Below are positions 11,558 through 22,599 of a stretch of 64,000 nucleotides of DNA, in pieces. The translations under genes and the position numbers were made by a program. The stretch's first letter is position 1. Each line of letters opens with the position of its first letter. Under the pieces are notes generated by a model. It saw only the letters and a program-made list of their open reading frames with translations, had not been told where the DNA came from and did no database searches. The stretch comes from Calendula officinalis (taxonomy: Eukaryota > Streptophyta > Magnoliopsida > Asterales > Asteraceae), in NCBI GenBank assembly GCA_963853835.1, contig OY970829.1, positions 31,955,764 to 32,019,763 on the forward strand, given 5' to 3'.

Positions 11558-11676
11558 GGGGTACAACACGAGGACTTCCCAGGGGGTCACCCATCCTAGT
11601 ACTACTCTCGCCCAAGCACGCTTAACTGCGGAGTCCTGATGGGATCCGGTGCATTAGTGCTGGTATGATCGCTCCC
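11558..11676 (-). rRNA. 5S rRNA gene 34
   Basis: 119 nt. Variants C114U, A42G, U4A; the TATA element upstream is TGTAA. Confidence 0.92.
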
Positions 11677-11701
11677 GAAATATGACCCGCTCTTTATTAT
11701 C

Positions 11702-11706
11702 TTACA
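11702..11706 (-). promoter_or_regulatory. TATA element mutated (TGTAA)
   Basis: The TATAA before the gene at 11558-11676 reads TGTAA here. The same change precedes the genes ending at 17673, 26077, 30612, 39526 and 50552. It would be expected to weaken the external promoter; no expression evidence is available from sequence. Confidence 0.7.
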
Positions 11707-11909
11707 CACCAACAGTGTTGCATGCTAGGAAGGCTAAACATGTGCTAAGGGCCCAAACGGCCCAACCGTGCGCCACCCGCCGTCTCCTAGCCCCGGCAGG
11801 CCCACGTCCCCACGCCCTCCCCCGCACGCTCGTCCCCTTGTTCACGCACCACCCACGGTCGCAACCTCTACCACCCCGGGACGCATGGGAAAAAAACGAA
11901 ACAAAAAGA

Positions 11910-12028
11910 GGGGTGCAACACGAGGCCTTCCCAGGGGGTCAACCATCCTAGTACTACTCTCGCTCTAGCACGCTTAACTGCGGAGTTCTAATGGGATCCG
12001 GTGCATTAGTGCTGATATGATCGCACCC
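11910..12028 (-). rRNA. 5S rRNA gene 35
   Basis: 119 nt. Variants U103G, G87U, G65A, U63A, C39U, C14U. Confidence 0.9.
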
Positions 12029-12261
12029 GAAATATGTCCCGCTCTTTATTATCTTATACACCAACAGTGTTGCATGCTAGGAAGGCTAAACATGTGCTAA
12101 GGAGCCAAACGGCCCAACCGTGCGCCACCCGCCGTCTCCTAGCCCCGGCAGGCCCACGTTCCCACGCCCTCCCCCGCACGCCCGTCCCCGTGTTCACGCA
12201 CCACCCACGGTCGCAACCGTGACCACCCCGGGACGCAGGGGAAAAAAACGAAACAAAAAGA

Positions 12262-12380
12262 GGGGTGCAACACGAGGACTTCCCAGTGGGTCACCCATCC
12301 TAGTACTACTCTCGCCCAAGCACGCTTAACTGCGGAGTTCTGATGGGATCCGGTGCATTAGTGCTGGTATGATCGCACAA
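12262..12380 (-). rRNA. 5S rRNA gene 36
   Basis: 119 nt. Variants C94A, G2U, G1U. Confidence 0.93.
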
Positions 12381-12613
12381 GAAATATGTCCCGCTCTTTA
12401 TTATCTTATACACCAACAGTGTTGCATGCTAGGAAGGCTAAACATGTGCTAAGGAGCCAAACGGCCCAACCGTGCGCCACCCGCCGTCTCCTAGCCCCGG
12501 CAGGCCCACGTCCCCACGCCCTCCCCCGCACGCCCGTCCCCTTGTTCACGCACCACCCACGGTCGCAACCGTGACCACCCCGGGACGCAGGGGAAAAAAA
12601 CGAAACAAAAAGA

Positions 12614-12732
12614 GGCGTGCAACACGAGGACTTCCCAGGGGGTAACCCATCCTAGTACTACTCTCGCCCAAGCACGCTTAACTGCGGAGTTCTGATGGGA
12701 TCCGGTGCATTAGTGCTGGTATGATCGGACCC
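12614..12732 (-). rRNA. 5S rRNA gene 37
   Basis: 119 nt. Variants C117G, G89U, G5C. Confidence 0.93.
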
Positions 12733-12964
12733 GAAATATGTCCCGCTCTTTATTATCTTATACACCAACAGTGTTGCATGCTAGGAAGGCTAAACATATG
12801 CTAAGGAGCCAAACGGCCCAACCGTGCGCCACCCGCCGTCTCCTAGCCCCGGCAGGCCCACGTCCCCACGCCCTCCCCCGCACGCCCGTCCCCTTGTTCA
12901 CGCACCACCCACGGTCGCAACCGTGACCACCCCGGGACGCAGGGGAAAAAACGAAACAAAAAGA

Positions 12965-13083
12965 GGGGTGCAACACGAGGACTTCCCAGGGGGTCACCCA
13001 TCCTAGTACTACTCTCGCCCAAGCACGCTTAACTGCGGAGTTCTGATGGGATCCGGTGCATTAGTGCTGGTATGATCGCACCA
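12965..13083 (-). rRNA. 5S rRNA gene 38
   Basis: 119 nt. Variant G1U only. Confidence 0.95.
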
Positions 13084-13314
13084 GAAATATGTCCCGCTCT
13101 TTATTATCTTATACACCAACAGTGTTGCATGCTAGGAAGGCTAAACATGTGCTAAGGAGCAAAACGGCCCAACCGTGCGCCACCCGCCGTCTCCTAGCCC
13201 CGGCAGGCCCACGTTCCCACGCCCTCCCCGCACGCCCGTCCCTTGTTCACGCACCACCCACGGTCGCAACCGTGACCACCCCGGGACGCAGGGGAAAAAA
13301 ACGAAACAAAAAGA

Positions 13315-13392
13315 GGGGTGCAACACGACGACTTCCCAGGGGGTCACCCATCTGATGGGATCCGGTGCATTAGTGCTGGTATGATCGGACCC
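13315..13392 (-). pseudogene. 5S rRNA pseudogene 39, 41-nt deletion
   Basis: 78 nt; same 41-81 deletion with C105G and G5C. Confidence 0.95.
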
Positions 13393-13623
13393 GAAATATG
13401 TCCCGCTCTTTATTATCTTATACACCAACAGTGTTGCATGCTAGGAAGGCTAAACATGTGCTAAGGAGCCAAACGGCCCAACCGTGCGCCACCCGCCGTC
13501 TCCTAGCCCCGGCAGGCCCACGTCCCCACGCCCTCCCCCGCACGCCCGTCCCCTTGTTCACGCACCACCCACGGTCGCAACCGTGACCACCCCGGGACGT
13601 AGGGGAAAAACGAAATAAAAAAA

Positions 13624-13742
13624 GGGGTGCAACACGAGGACTTCCCAGGAGGTCACCCATCCTAGTACTACTCTCGCCCAAGCACGCTTAACTGCGGAGT
13701 TCTGATGGGATCCGGTGCATTAGTGCTGGTATGATCGCACCC
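13624..13742 (-). rRNA. 5S rRNA gene 40
   Basis: 119 nt. Variant C93U. The terminator run here is T7 (AAAAAAAGGGG on +). Confidence 0.94.
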
Positions 13743-13924
13743 GAAATATATCCCGCTCTTTATTATCTTATACACCAACAGTGTTGCATGCTAGGAAGGC
13801 TAAACATGTGCTAAGGAGCCAAACGGCCCAACCGTGCGCCACCCGCCGTCTCCTTGTTCACGCACCACCCACGGTCGCAACCGTGACCACCCCGGGACGC
13901 AGGGGAAAAAACGAAACAAAAAGA
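13743..13924. other. short spacer (182 bp)
   Basis: About 50 bp of the C-rich middle are missing: the GCCGTCTCC word runs straight into TTGTTCACGC. Promoter and terminator remain, although the promoter-proximal word reads ATATATCCCG instead of ATATGTCCCG. The unit is 301 bp. Confidence 0.9.
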
Positions 13925-14043
13925 GGGGTGCAACACGAGGACTTCCAAGGGGGTCACCCATCCTAGTACTACTCTCGCCCAAGCACGCTTAACTGCGGAG
14001 TTCTGATGGGATCCGGTGCATTAGTGCTGGTATGATCGCACCG
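13925..14043 (-). rRNA. 5S rRNA gene 41
   Basis: 119 nt, 301-bp unit. Variants G97U, G1C. Confidence 0.94.
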
Positions 14044-14275
14044 GAAATATGTCCCGCTCTTTATTATCTTATACACCAACAGTGTTGCATGCTAGGAAGG
14101 CTAAACATGTGCTAAGGAGCCAAACGGCCCAACCGTGCGCCACCCGCCGTCTCCGAGCCCCGGCAGGCCCACGTTCCCACGCCCTCCCCCGCACACCCGT
14201 CCCCTTGTTCACGCACCACCCACGGTCGCAACCGTGACCACCCCGGGACGCAGGGGAAAAAACGAAACAAAAAGA

Positions 14276-14394
14276 GGGGTGCAACACGAGGACTTCCCAG
14301 GGGGTCACCCATCCTAGTACTACTCTCGCCCAAGCACGCTTAACTGCGGAGTTCTGATGGGATCCGGTGCATTAGTGCTGGTATGATCGCACCC
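14276..14394 (-). rRNA. 5S rRNA gene 42, consensus
   Basis: 119 nt, identical to consensus. Confidence 0.97.
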
Positions 14395-14627
14395 GAAATA
14401 TGTCCCGCTCTTTATTATATTATACACCAACAGTGTTGCATGCTAGGAAGGCTAAACATGTGCTAAGGGGCCAAACGGCCCAACCGTGCGCCACCCCCCG
14501 TCTCCTAGCCCCGGCAGGCCCACGTCGCTACGCCCTCCCCCGCACGCTCGTCCCCTTGTTCACGCACCACCCACGGTCGCAACCGTGACCACCCCGGGAC
14601 GCAGGGAAAAAAAGCGAAACAAAAAGA

Positions 14628-14746
14628 GGGGTGCAACACGAGGACTTCCAAGGGGGTCACCCATCCTAGTACTACTCTCGTCCAAGCACGCTTAACTGCG
14701 GAGTTCTGATGGGATCTGATGCATTAGTGCTGGTATGATCGCACCC
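14628..14746 (-). rRNA. 5S rRNA gene 43
   Basis: 119 nt. Variants G97U, G66A, G30A, C28U. Confidence 0.93.
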
Positions 14747-14964
14747 GAAATATGTCCCGCTCTTTATTATCTTATACACCAACAGTGTTGCATGCTAGGA
14801 AGGCTAAACATGTGCTAAGGAGCCAAACGGCCCAACCGTGCGCCACCCGCCGTCTCCTAGCCCCGGCAGGCTCATGTTCCCACGCCCGTCTCCTTGTTCA
14901 CGCACCACCCACGTTCGCAACCGTGACCACCCCGGGACGCAGGGGAAAAAACGAAACAAAAAGA

Positions 14965-15083
14965 GGGGTGCAACACGAGGACTTCCCAGGGGGTCACCCA
15001 TCCTAGTACTACTCTCGCCCAAGCACGCTTAACTGCGGAGTTCTGATGGGATCCGGTGCATTAGTGCTGGTATGATCGCACCG
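14965..15083 (-). rRNA. 5S rRNA gene 44
   Basis: 119 nt. Variant G1C only. Confidence 0.95.
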
Positions 15084-15317
15084 GAAATATGTCCCGCTCT
15101 TTATTATCTTATACACCAACAGTGTTGCATGCTAGGAAGGCTAAACATGTGCTAAGGAGCCAAACGGCCCAACCGTGCGCCACCCGCCGTCTCCGAGCCC
15201 CGGCAGGCCCACGTTCCCAGGCCCTCCCCCGCACACCCGTCCCCTTGTTCACGCACCACCCACGGTCACAACCGTGACTACCCCGGGACGCAGGGGGAAA
15301 AAAACGAAACAAAAAGA

Positions 15318-15436
15318 GGGGTGCAACACGAGGACTTCCCAGGGGGTCACCCATCCTAGTACTACTCTCGCCCAAACACGCTTAACTGCGGAGTTCTGAT
15401 GGGATCCGGTGCATTAGTGCTGGTATGATCGCACAC
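15318..15436 (-). rRNA. 5S rRNA gene 45
   Basis: 119 nt. Variants C61U (A box), G2U. Confidence 0.93.
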
Positions 15437-15667
15437 AAAATATGTCCCGCTCTTTATTATCTTATACACCAACAGTGTTGCATGCTAGAAGGCTAAACAT
15501 GTGCTAAGGAGCCAACGGCCCAACCGTGCGCCACCCGCCGTCTCCTAGCCCCGGCAGGCCCACGTCCCCACGCCCTCCCCCGCACACCCGTCCCCTTGTT
15601 CACGCACCACCCACGGTCGCAACCGTGACCACCCCGGGACGCAGGGGAAAAAAACGAAACAAAAAGA

Positions 15668-15786
15668 GGGGTGCAACACGAGGACTTCCAAGGGGGTCAC
15701 CCATCCTAGTACTACTCTCGCCCAAGCACGCTTAACTGCGGAGTTCTGATGGGATCCGGTGCATTAGTGCTGGTATGATCGGACCC
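15668..15786 (-). rRNA. 5S rRNA gene 46
   Basis: 119 nt. Variants G97U, G5C. Confidence 0.95.
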
Positions 15787-16019
15787 GAAATATGTCCCGC
15801 TCTTTATTATCTTATACACCAACAGTGTTGCATGCTAGGAAGGCTAAACATGTGCTAAGGAGCCAAACGGCCCAACCGTGCGCCACCCGCCGTCTCCTAG
15901 CCCCGGCAGGCCCACGTCCCCACGCCCTCCCCCGCACGCCCGTCCCATTGTTCACGCACCACCCACGGTCGCAACCGTGACCACCCCGGGACGTAGGGGA
16001 AAAAAACGAAACAAAAAGA

Positions 16020-16138
16020 GGGGTGCAACACGAGGACTTCCCAGGGGGTCACCCATCCTAGTACTACTCTCACCCAAGCACGCTTAACTGCGGAGTTCTG
16101 ATGGGATCCGGTGCATTAGTGCTGGTATGATGGCACCC
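16020..16138 (-). rRNA. 5S rRNA gene 47
   Basis: 119 nt. Variants C67U, G7C. Confidence 0.94.
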
Positions 16139-16370
16139 GAAATATGTCCCGCTCTTTATTATCTTATACACCAACAGTGTTGCATGCTAGGAAGGCTAAA
16201 CATGTGCTAAGGAGCCAAACGGCCCAACCGTGCGCCACCCGCCGTCTCCTAGCCCCGGCAGGCCCACGTTCCCACGCCCTCCCCCGCACGCCCGTCCCTT
16301 GTTCACGCACCACCCACGGTCGCAACCGTGACCACCCCGGGACGCAGGGGAAAAAAACGAAACAAAAAGA

Positions 16371-16448
16371 GGGGTGCAACACGACGACTTCCCAGGGGGT
16401 CACCCATCTGATGGGATCCGGTGCATTAGTGCTGGTATGATCGGACCC
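16371..16448 (-). pseudogene. 5S rRNA pseudogene 48, 41-nt deletion
   Basis: 78 nt; 41-81 deleted, C105G, G5C. Confidence 0.95.
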
Positions 16449-16680
16449 GAAATATGTCCCGCTCTTTATTATCTTATACACCAACAGTGTTGCATGCTAG
16501 GAAGGCTAAACATGTGCTAAGGAGCCAAACGGCCCAACCGTGCGTCACCCGCCGTCTCCTAGCCCCGGCAGGCCCACGTCCCCACGCCCTCCCCCGCACG
16601 CCCGTCCCCTTGTTCACGCACCACCCACGGTCGCAACCGTGACCACACCGGGACGCAGGGGAAAAAACGAAACAAAAAGA

Positions 16681-16799
16681 GGGGTGCAACACGAGGACTT
16701 CCCAGGGGGTCACCCATCCTAGTACTACTCTCGCCCAAGCACGCTTAACTGCGGAGTTCTGATGGGATCCGGTGCATTAGTGCTGGTATAATCGCACCC
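16681..16799 (-). rRNA. 5S rRNA gene 49
   Basis: 119 nt. Variant C10U only. Confidence 0.95.
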
Positions 16800-17032
16800 G
16801 AAATATGACCCGCTCTTTATTATCTTATACACCAACAGTGTTGCATGCTAGGAAGGCTAAACATGTGCTAAGGAGCCAAACGGCCCAACCGAGCGCCACC
16901 CGCCGTCTCCTAGCCCCGGCAGGCCCACGTCCCCACGCCCTCCCCCGCACGCCCGTCCCCTTGTTCACGCACCGCCCACGGTCGTAACCGTGACCACCCC
17001 GGGACGCAGGGGAAAAAAACGAAACAAAAAGA

Positions 17033-17048
17033 GGGGTGCAACACGAGG
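17033..17048 (-). pseudogene. 5S rRNA remnant 50 (16 nt)
   Basis: Only the last 16 nt of the RNA (positions 104-119) remain. They join, with two extra bases TG, to the TATACACCAAC word of the spacer, which itself joins at a CCAAC repeat to the CGAGCGCC region, skipping the conserved GCATGC/ACATGT stretch. The interval from gene 49 to gene 51 is therefore about 523 bp with one gene missing. Confidence 0.9.
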
Positions 17049-17203
17049 TGTATACACCAACCGAGCGCCACCCGCCGTCTCCTAGCCCCGGCAGGCCCAC
17101 GTCCCCACGCCCTCCCCCGCACGCCCGTCCCCTTGTTCACGCACCACCCACGGTCGCAACCGTGACCACACCGGGACGCAGGGGAAAAAACGAAACAAAA
17201 AGA

Positions 17204-17322
17204 GGGGTGCAACACGAGGACTTCCCAGGGGGTCACCCATCCTAGTACTACTCTCGCCCAAGCACGCTTAACTGCGGAGTTCTGATGGGATCCGGTGCAT
17301 TAGTGCTGGTATAATCGCACCC
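17204..17322 (-). rRNA. 5S rRNA gene 51
   Basis: 119 nt. Variant C10U only. Confidence 0.95.
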
Positions 17323-17555
17323 GAAATATGACCCGCTCTTTATTATCTTATACACCAACAGTGTTGCATGCTAGGAAGGCTAAACATGTGCTAAGGAGCC
17401 AAACGGCCCAACCGAGCGCCACCCGCCGTCTCCTAGCCCCGGCAGGCCCACGTCCCCACGCCCTCCCCCGCACGCCCGTCCCCTTGTTCACGCACCGCCC
17501 ACGGTCGTAACCGTGACCACCCCGGGACGCAGGGGAAAAAAACGAAACAAAAAGA

Positions 17556-17673
17556 GGGGTGCAACACGAGGACTTCCCAGGGGGTCACCCATCCTAGTAC
17601 TACTCTCGCCCAAGCACGCTTAACTGCGGAGTCCTGATGGATCCGGTGCATTAGTGCTGGTATGATCGCACCC
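17556..17673 (-). rRNA. 5S rRNA gene 52 (118 nt)
   Basis: 118 nt: one C missing from C34-36, plus A42G. The TATA element upstream is TGTAA. Confidence 0.91.
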
Positions 17674-17906
17674 GAAATATGACCCGCTCTTTATTATCTT
17701 ACACACCAACAGTGTTGCATGCTAGGAAGGCTAAACATGTGCTAAGGGCCCAAACGGCCCAACCGTGCGCCACCCGCCGTCTCCTAGCCCCGGCAGGCCC
17801 ACGTCCCCACGCCCTCCCCCGCACGCTCGTCCCATTGTTCACGCACCGCCCACGGTCGTAACCGTGACCACCCCGGGACGCAGGGGAAAAAAACGAAACA
17901 AAAAGA

Positions 17907-18025
17907 GGGGTGCAACACGAGGACTTCCCAGGGGGTCACCCATCCTAGTACTACTCTCGCCCAAGCACGCTTAACAGCGGAGTTCTGATGGGATCCGGTG
18001 CATTAGTGCTGGTATGATCGCACCC
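17907..18025 (-). rRNA. 5S rRNA gene 53
   Basis: 119 nt. Variant A50U only. Confidence 0.95.
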
Positions 18026-18257
18026 GAAATATGTCCCGCTCTTTATTATCTTATACACCAACAGTGTTGCATGCTAGGAAGGCTAAACATGTGCTAAGGA
18101 GCCAAACGGCCCAACCGTGCGTCACCCCCCGTCTCCTAGCCCCGGCAGGCCCACGTCCCCACGCCCTCCCCCGCACGCTCGTCCCATTGTTCACGCACCA
18201 CCCACGGTCGCAACCGTGACCACTTCGGGACGCAGGGAAAAAAACGAAACAAAAAGA

Positions 18258-18374
18258 GGGGTGCAACACGAGGACTTCCCAGGGGTCACCCATCCTAGTA
18301 CTACTCTCGCCCAAGCACGCTTAACTGCGGAGTTCTGATGGGATCCGATGCCTTAGTGCTGGTATGATCGCACC
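18258..18374 (-). rRNA. 5S rRNA gene 54 (117 nt)
   Basis: 117 nt with the C91-95 and 5' G single-base deletions; C28U, U24G. Confidence 0.9.
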
Positions 18375-18606
18375 GACATATGTCCCGCTCTTTATTATCT
18401 TATACACCAACAATGTTGCATGCTAGGAAGGCTAAACATGTGCTAAGGGGCCAAACGGCCCAACCGTGCGCCACCCCCCGTCTCCAAGCCCCGGCAGGCC
18501 CACGTCGCCACGCCCTCCCCCGCACGCTCGTCCCCTTGTTCACGCACCACCCACGGTCGCAAGCGTGACCACTTCGGGACGCAGGGAAAAAAACGAAACA
18601 AAAAGA

Positions 18607-18725
18607 GGGGTGCAACTCGAGGACTTCCCAGGGGGTCACCCATCCTAGTAGTACTCTCGCCCAAGCACGCTTAACTGCTGAGTTCTGATGGGATCCGATG
18701 CAATAGTGCTGGTATGATCGCACCC
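18607..18725 (-). rRNA. 5S rRNA gene 55
   Basis: 119 nt. Variants U109A, G75C, C47A, C28U, A23U. Confidence 0.92.
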
Positions 18726-18957
18726 GAAATATGTCCCGCTCTTTATTATCTTATACACCAACAGTGTTGCATGCTAGAAAGGCTAAACATGTGCTAAGGA
18801 GCCAAACGGCCCAACCGTGCGCCACCCCCCGTCTCCTAGCCCCGACAGGCCCACGTCCCCACGCCCTCCCCCGCACGCTCGTCCCCTTGTTCACGCACCA
18901 CCCACGGTCGCAACCGTGACCACTTCGGGACGCAGGGAAAAAAACGAAACAAAAAGA

Positions 18958-19076
18958 GGGGTGCAACACGAGGAATTCCCAGGGGGTCACCCATCCTAGT
19001 ACTACTCTCGCCCAAGCACGCTTAACTGCGGAGTTCTGATGGGATCCGGTGAATTAGTGCTGTTATGATCGCACCC
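18958..19076 (-). rRNA. 5S rRNA gene 56
   Basis: 119 nt. Variants G102U (creates GAATTC), G25U, C14A. Confidence 0.93.
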
Positions 19077-19311
19077 GAAATATGTCCCGCTCTTTATTAT
19101 CTTATACACCAACAGTGTTGCATGCTTGGAAGGCTAAACATGTGCTAAGGGGCCAAACGGCCCAACCGTGCGCCACCCCCCGTCTCCTAGCCCCGGCAGG
19201 CCCACGTCGCCACGCCCTCCCCCGCACGCTCGTCCCCTTGTTCACGCACCACCCACGGTCGCAACCGTGACCACTTCGGGACGCAGGAAAAAAAAAAACG
19301 AAACAAAAAGA

Positions 19312-19430
19312 GGGGTGCAACACGAGGACTTCCAAGGGGGTCACCCATCCTAGTACTACTCTCGTCCAAGCACGCTTAGATGCGGAGTTCTGATGGGATC
19401 CGATGCATTAGTGCTGGTATGATCGCACCC
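19312..19430 (-). rRNA. 5S rRNA gene 57
   Basis: 119 nt. Variants G97U, G66A, U52C, G51U, C28U. Preceded on + by an unusually long A run. Confidence 0.92.
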
Positions 19431-19648
19431 GAAATATGTCCCGCTCTTTATTATCTTATACACCAACAGTGTTGTATGCTAGGAAGGCTAAACATGTGCT
19501 AAGGAGCCAAACGGCCCAACCGTGCGCCACCCGCCGTCTCCTAGCCCCGGCAGGCCCACGTTCCCACGCACGTCTCCTTGTTCACGCACCACCCACGGTC
19601 GCAACCGTGACCACCCCGGGACGCAGGGGAAAAAACGAAACAAAAAGA

Positions 19649-19767
19649 GGGGTGCAACACGAGGACTTCCAAGGGGGTCACCCATCCTAGTACTACTCTC
19701 GCCCAAGCACGCTTAACTGCGGAGTTCTGATGGGATCCGGTGCATTAGTGCTGGTATGATCGCACCC
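19649..19767 (-). rRNA. 5S rRNA gene 58
   Basis: 119 nt, 337-bp unit. Variant G97U only. Confidence 0.95.
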
Positions 19768-19999
19768 GAAATATGTCCCGCTCTTTATTATCTTATACAC
19801 CAACAGTGTTGCATGCTAGGAAGGCTAAACATGTGCTAAGGAGCCAAACGGCCCAACCGTGCGTCACCCCCCGTCTCCTAGCCCCGGCAGGCCCACGTCC
19901 CCACGCCCTCCCCCGCACGCTCGTCCCATTGTTCACGCACCACCCACGGTCGCAACCGTGACCACTTCGGGACGCAGGGAAAAAAACGAAACAAAAAGA

Positions 20000-20116
20000 G
20001 GGGTGCAACACGAGGACTTCCCAGGGGTCACCCATCCTAGTACTACTCTCGCCCAAGCACGCTTAACTGCGGAGTTCTGATGGGATCCGATGCCTTAGTG
20101 CTGGTATGATCGCACC
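20000..20116 (-). rRNA. 5S rRNA gene 59 (117 nt)
   Basis: 117 nt; same deletions and variants as gene 54. Confidence 0.9.
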
Positions 20117-20348
20117 GACATATGTCCCGCTCTTTATTATCTTATACACCAACAATGTTGCATGCTAGGAAGGCTAAACATGTGCTAAGGGGCCAAACGG
20201 CCCAACCGTGCGCCACCCCCCGTCTCCAAGCCCCGGCAGGCCCACGTCGCCACGCCCTCCCCCGCACGGTCGTCCCCTTGTTCACGCACCACCCACGGTC
20301 GCAAGCGTGACCACTTCGGGACGCAGGGAAAAAAACGAAACAAAAAGA

Positions 20349-20467
20349 GGGGTGCAACACGAGGACTTCCCAGGGGGTCACCCATCCTAGTAGTACTCTC
20401 GCCCAAGCACGCTTAACTGCTGAGTTCTGATGGGATCCGATGCAATAGTGCTGGTATGATCGCACCC
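20349..20467 (-). rRNA. 5S rRNA gene 60
   Basis: 119 nt. Variants G75C, C47A, C28U, A23U. Confidence 0.93.
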
Positions 20468-20699
20468 GAAATATGTCCCGCTCTTTATTATCTTATACAC
20501 CAACAGTGTTGCATGCTAGAAAGGCTAAACATGTGCTAAGGAGCCAAACGGCCCAACCGTGCGCCACCCCCCGTCTCCTAGCCCCGACAGGCCCACGTCC
20601 CCACGCCCTCCCCCGCACGCTCGTCCCCTTGTTCACGCACCACCCACGGTCGCAACCGTGACCACTTCGGGACGCAGGGAAAAAAACGAAACAAAAAGA

Positions 20700-20818
20700 G
20701 GGGTGCAACACGAGGAATTCCCAGGGGGTCACCCATCCTAGTACTACTCTCGCCCAAGCACGCTTAACTGCGGAGTTCTGATGGGATCCGGTGAATTAGT
20801 GCTGTTATGATCGCACCC
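20700..20818 (-). rRNA. 5S rRNA gene 61
   Basis: 119 nt. Variants G102U, G25U, C14A. Confidence 0.93.
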
Positions 20819-21052
20819 GAAATATGTCCCGCTCTTTATTATCTTATACACCAACAGTGTTGCATGCTTGGAAGGCTAAACATGTGCTAAGGGGCCAAAC
20901 GGCCCAACCGTGCGCCACCCCCCGTCTCCTAGCCCCGGCAGGCCCACGTCGCCACGCCCTCCCCCGCACGCTCGTCCCCTTGTTCACGCACCACCCACGG
21001 TCGCAACCGTGACCACTTCGGGACGCAGGAAAAAAAAAACGAAACAAAAAGA

Positions 21053-21171
21053 GGGGTGCAACACGAGGACTTCCAAGGGGGTCACCCATCCTAGTACTAC
21101 TCTCGTCCAAGCACGCTTAGATGCGGAGTTCTGATGGGATCCGATGCATTAGTGCTGGTATGATCGCACCC
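21053..21171 (-). rRNA. 5S rRNA gene 62
   Basis: 119 nt. Variants G97U, G66A, U52C, G51U, C28U. Confidence 0.92.
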
Positions 21172-21389
21172 GAAATATGTCCCGCTCTTTATTATCTTAT
21201 ACACCAACAGTGTTGTATGCTAGGAAGGCTAAACATGTGCTAAGGAGCCAAACGGCCCAACCGTGCGCCACCCGCCGTCTCCTAGCCCCGGCAGGCCCAC
21301 GTTCCCACGCACGTCTCCTTGTTCACGCACCACCCACGGTCGCAACCGTGACCACCCCGGGACGCAGGGGAAAAAACGAAACAAAAAGA

Positions 21390-21508
21390 GGGGTGCAACA
21401 CGAGGACTTCCAAGGGGGTCACCCATCCTAGTACTACTCTCGCCCAAGCATGCTTAACTGCGGAGTTCTGATGGGATCCGGTGCATTAGTGCTGGTATGA
21501 TCGCACCG
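21390..21508 (-). rRNA. 5S rRNA gene 63
   Basis: 119 nt. Variants G97U, G58A (A box), G1C. Confidence 0.93.
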
Positions 21509-21675
21509 GAAATATGTCCCGCTCTTTATTATCTTATACACCAACAGTGTTGCATGCTAGGAAGGCTAAACATGTGCTAAGGAGCCAAACGGCCCAACCG
21601 TGCGCCACCCGCCGTCTCCGAGCCCCGGCAGGCCCACGTTCCCACGCCCTCCCCCGCACACCCGTCCCTTTTTCA

Positions 21676-21748
21676 CGCACCACCCACGGTCGCAACCGTG
21701 ACCACCCCGGGACGCACCACCCACGGTCGCAACCGTGACCACCCGGGA
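21676..21748. repeat. 37-bp spacer duplication
   Basis: Two adjacent copies of a 37-bp segment containing the spacer inverted repeat and CCCGGG; the second lacks one C. This makes a 386-bp unit. Confidence 0.9.
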
Positions 21749-21775
21749 CGCAGGGGAAAAAACGAAACAAAAAGA

Positions 21776-21894
21776 GGGGTGCAACACGAGGACTTCCCAG
21801 GGGGTCACCCATCCTAGTACTACTCTCGCCCAAGCACGCTTAACTGCGGAGTTCTGATGGGATCCGGTGCATTAGTGCTGGTATGATCGCACCC
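21776..21894 (-). rRNA. 5S rRNA gene 64, consensus
   Basis: 119 nt, identical to consensus; 386-bp unit. Confidence 0.97.
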
Positions 21895-22127
21895 GAAATA
21901 TGTCCCGCTCTTTATTATATTATACACCAACAGTGTTGCATGCTAGGAAGGCTAAACATGTGCTAAGGGGCCAAACGGCCCAACCGTGCGCCACCCCCCG
22001 TCTCCTAGCCTCGGCAGGCCCACGTCGCTACGCCCTCCCCCGCACGCTCGTCCCCTTGTTCACGCACCACCCACGGTCGCAACCGTGACCACCCCGGGAC
22101 GCAGGGAAAAAAAGCGAAACAAAAAGA

Positions 22128-22246
22128 GGGGTGCAACACGAGGACTTCCAAGGGGGTCACCCATCCTAGTACTACTCTCGCCCAAGCACGCTTAACTGCG
22201 GAGTTCTGATGGGATCCGGTGAATTAGTGCTGTTATGATCGCACCC
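22128..22246 (-). rRNA. 5S rRNA gene 65
   Basis: 119 nt. Variants G97U, G25U, C14A; looks like a hybrid of two neighbouring gene types. Confidence 0.94.
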
Positions 22247-22480
22247 GAAATATGTCCCGCTCTTTATTATCTTATACACCAACAGTGTTGCATGCTTGGA
22301 AGGCTAAACATGTGCTAAGGGGCCAAACGGCCCAACCGTGCGCCACCCCCCGTCTCCTAGCCCCGGCAGGCCCACGTCGCCACGCCCTCCCCCGCACGCT
22401 CGTCCCCTTGTTCACGCACCACCCACGGTCGCAACCGTGACCACTTCGGGACGCAGGAAAAAAAAAACGAAACAAAAAGA

Positions 22481-22599
22481 GGGGTGCAACACGAGGACTT
22501 CCAAGGGGGTCACCCATCCTAGTACTACTCTCGTCCAAGCACGCTTAGATGCGGAGTTCTGATGGGATCCGATGCATTAGTGCTGGTATGATCGCACCC
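22481..22599 (-). rRNA. 5S rRNA gene 66
   Basis: 119 nt. Variants G97U, G66A, U52C, G51U, C28U. Confidence 0.92.

Larger units (their letters stand above)
14628..16799. repeat. seven-gene module, copy 2
   Basis: Matches copy 1 at an offset of 5,477 bp, with small private changes (G30A, C61U, C67U). Confidence 0.85.
18026..19767. repeat. 1.74-kb block, copy 1 (5 units)
   Basis: Five units including a 117-nt gene recur at an offset of 1,742 bp. Edges are approximate because the boundary genes share most of their sequence. Confidence 0.8.
19768..21450. repeat. 1.74-kb block, copy 2
   Basis: Direct copy of the previous five-unit block, down to the GAATTC-generating G102U variant and the long A run before the following gene. 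Confidence 0.8.
20819..22246. repeat. 1.43-kb block, copy 1 (4 units)
   Basis: Four units, including the 386-bp unit with the 37-bp spacer duplication, repeat at an offset of 1,428 bp. This block overlaps the end of the 1.74-kb duplication, so the two events are nested. Confidence 0.8.

Noticed and set aside
18958..19076. GAATTC in genes with G102U as a cloning junction
   Set aside because: It arises from a single substitution within otherwise normal genes (56, 61, 78) and from C44U in others (110, 142); flanking sequence is continuous.
19288..19300. Long A runs as microsatellite or poly(A) tails
   Set aside because: They lie at the fixed position of the distal T run of the terminator and vary by a few bases, as expected of replication slippage.
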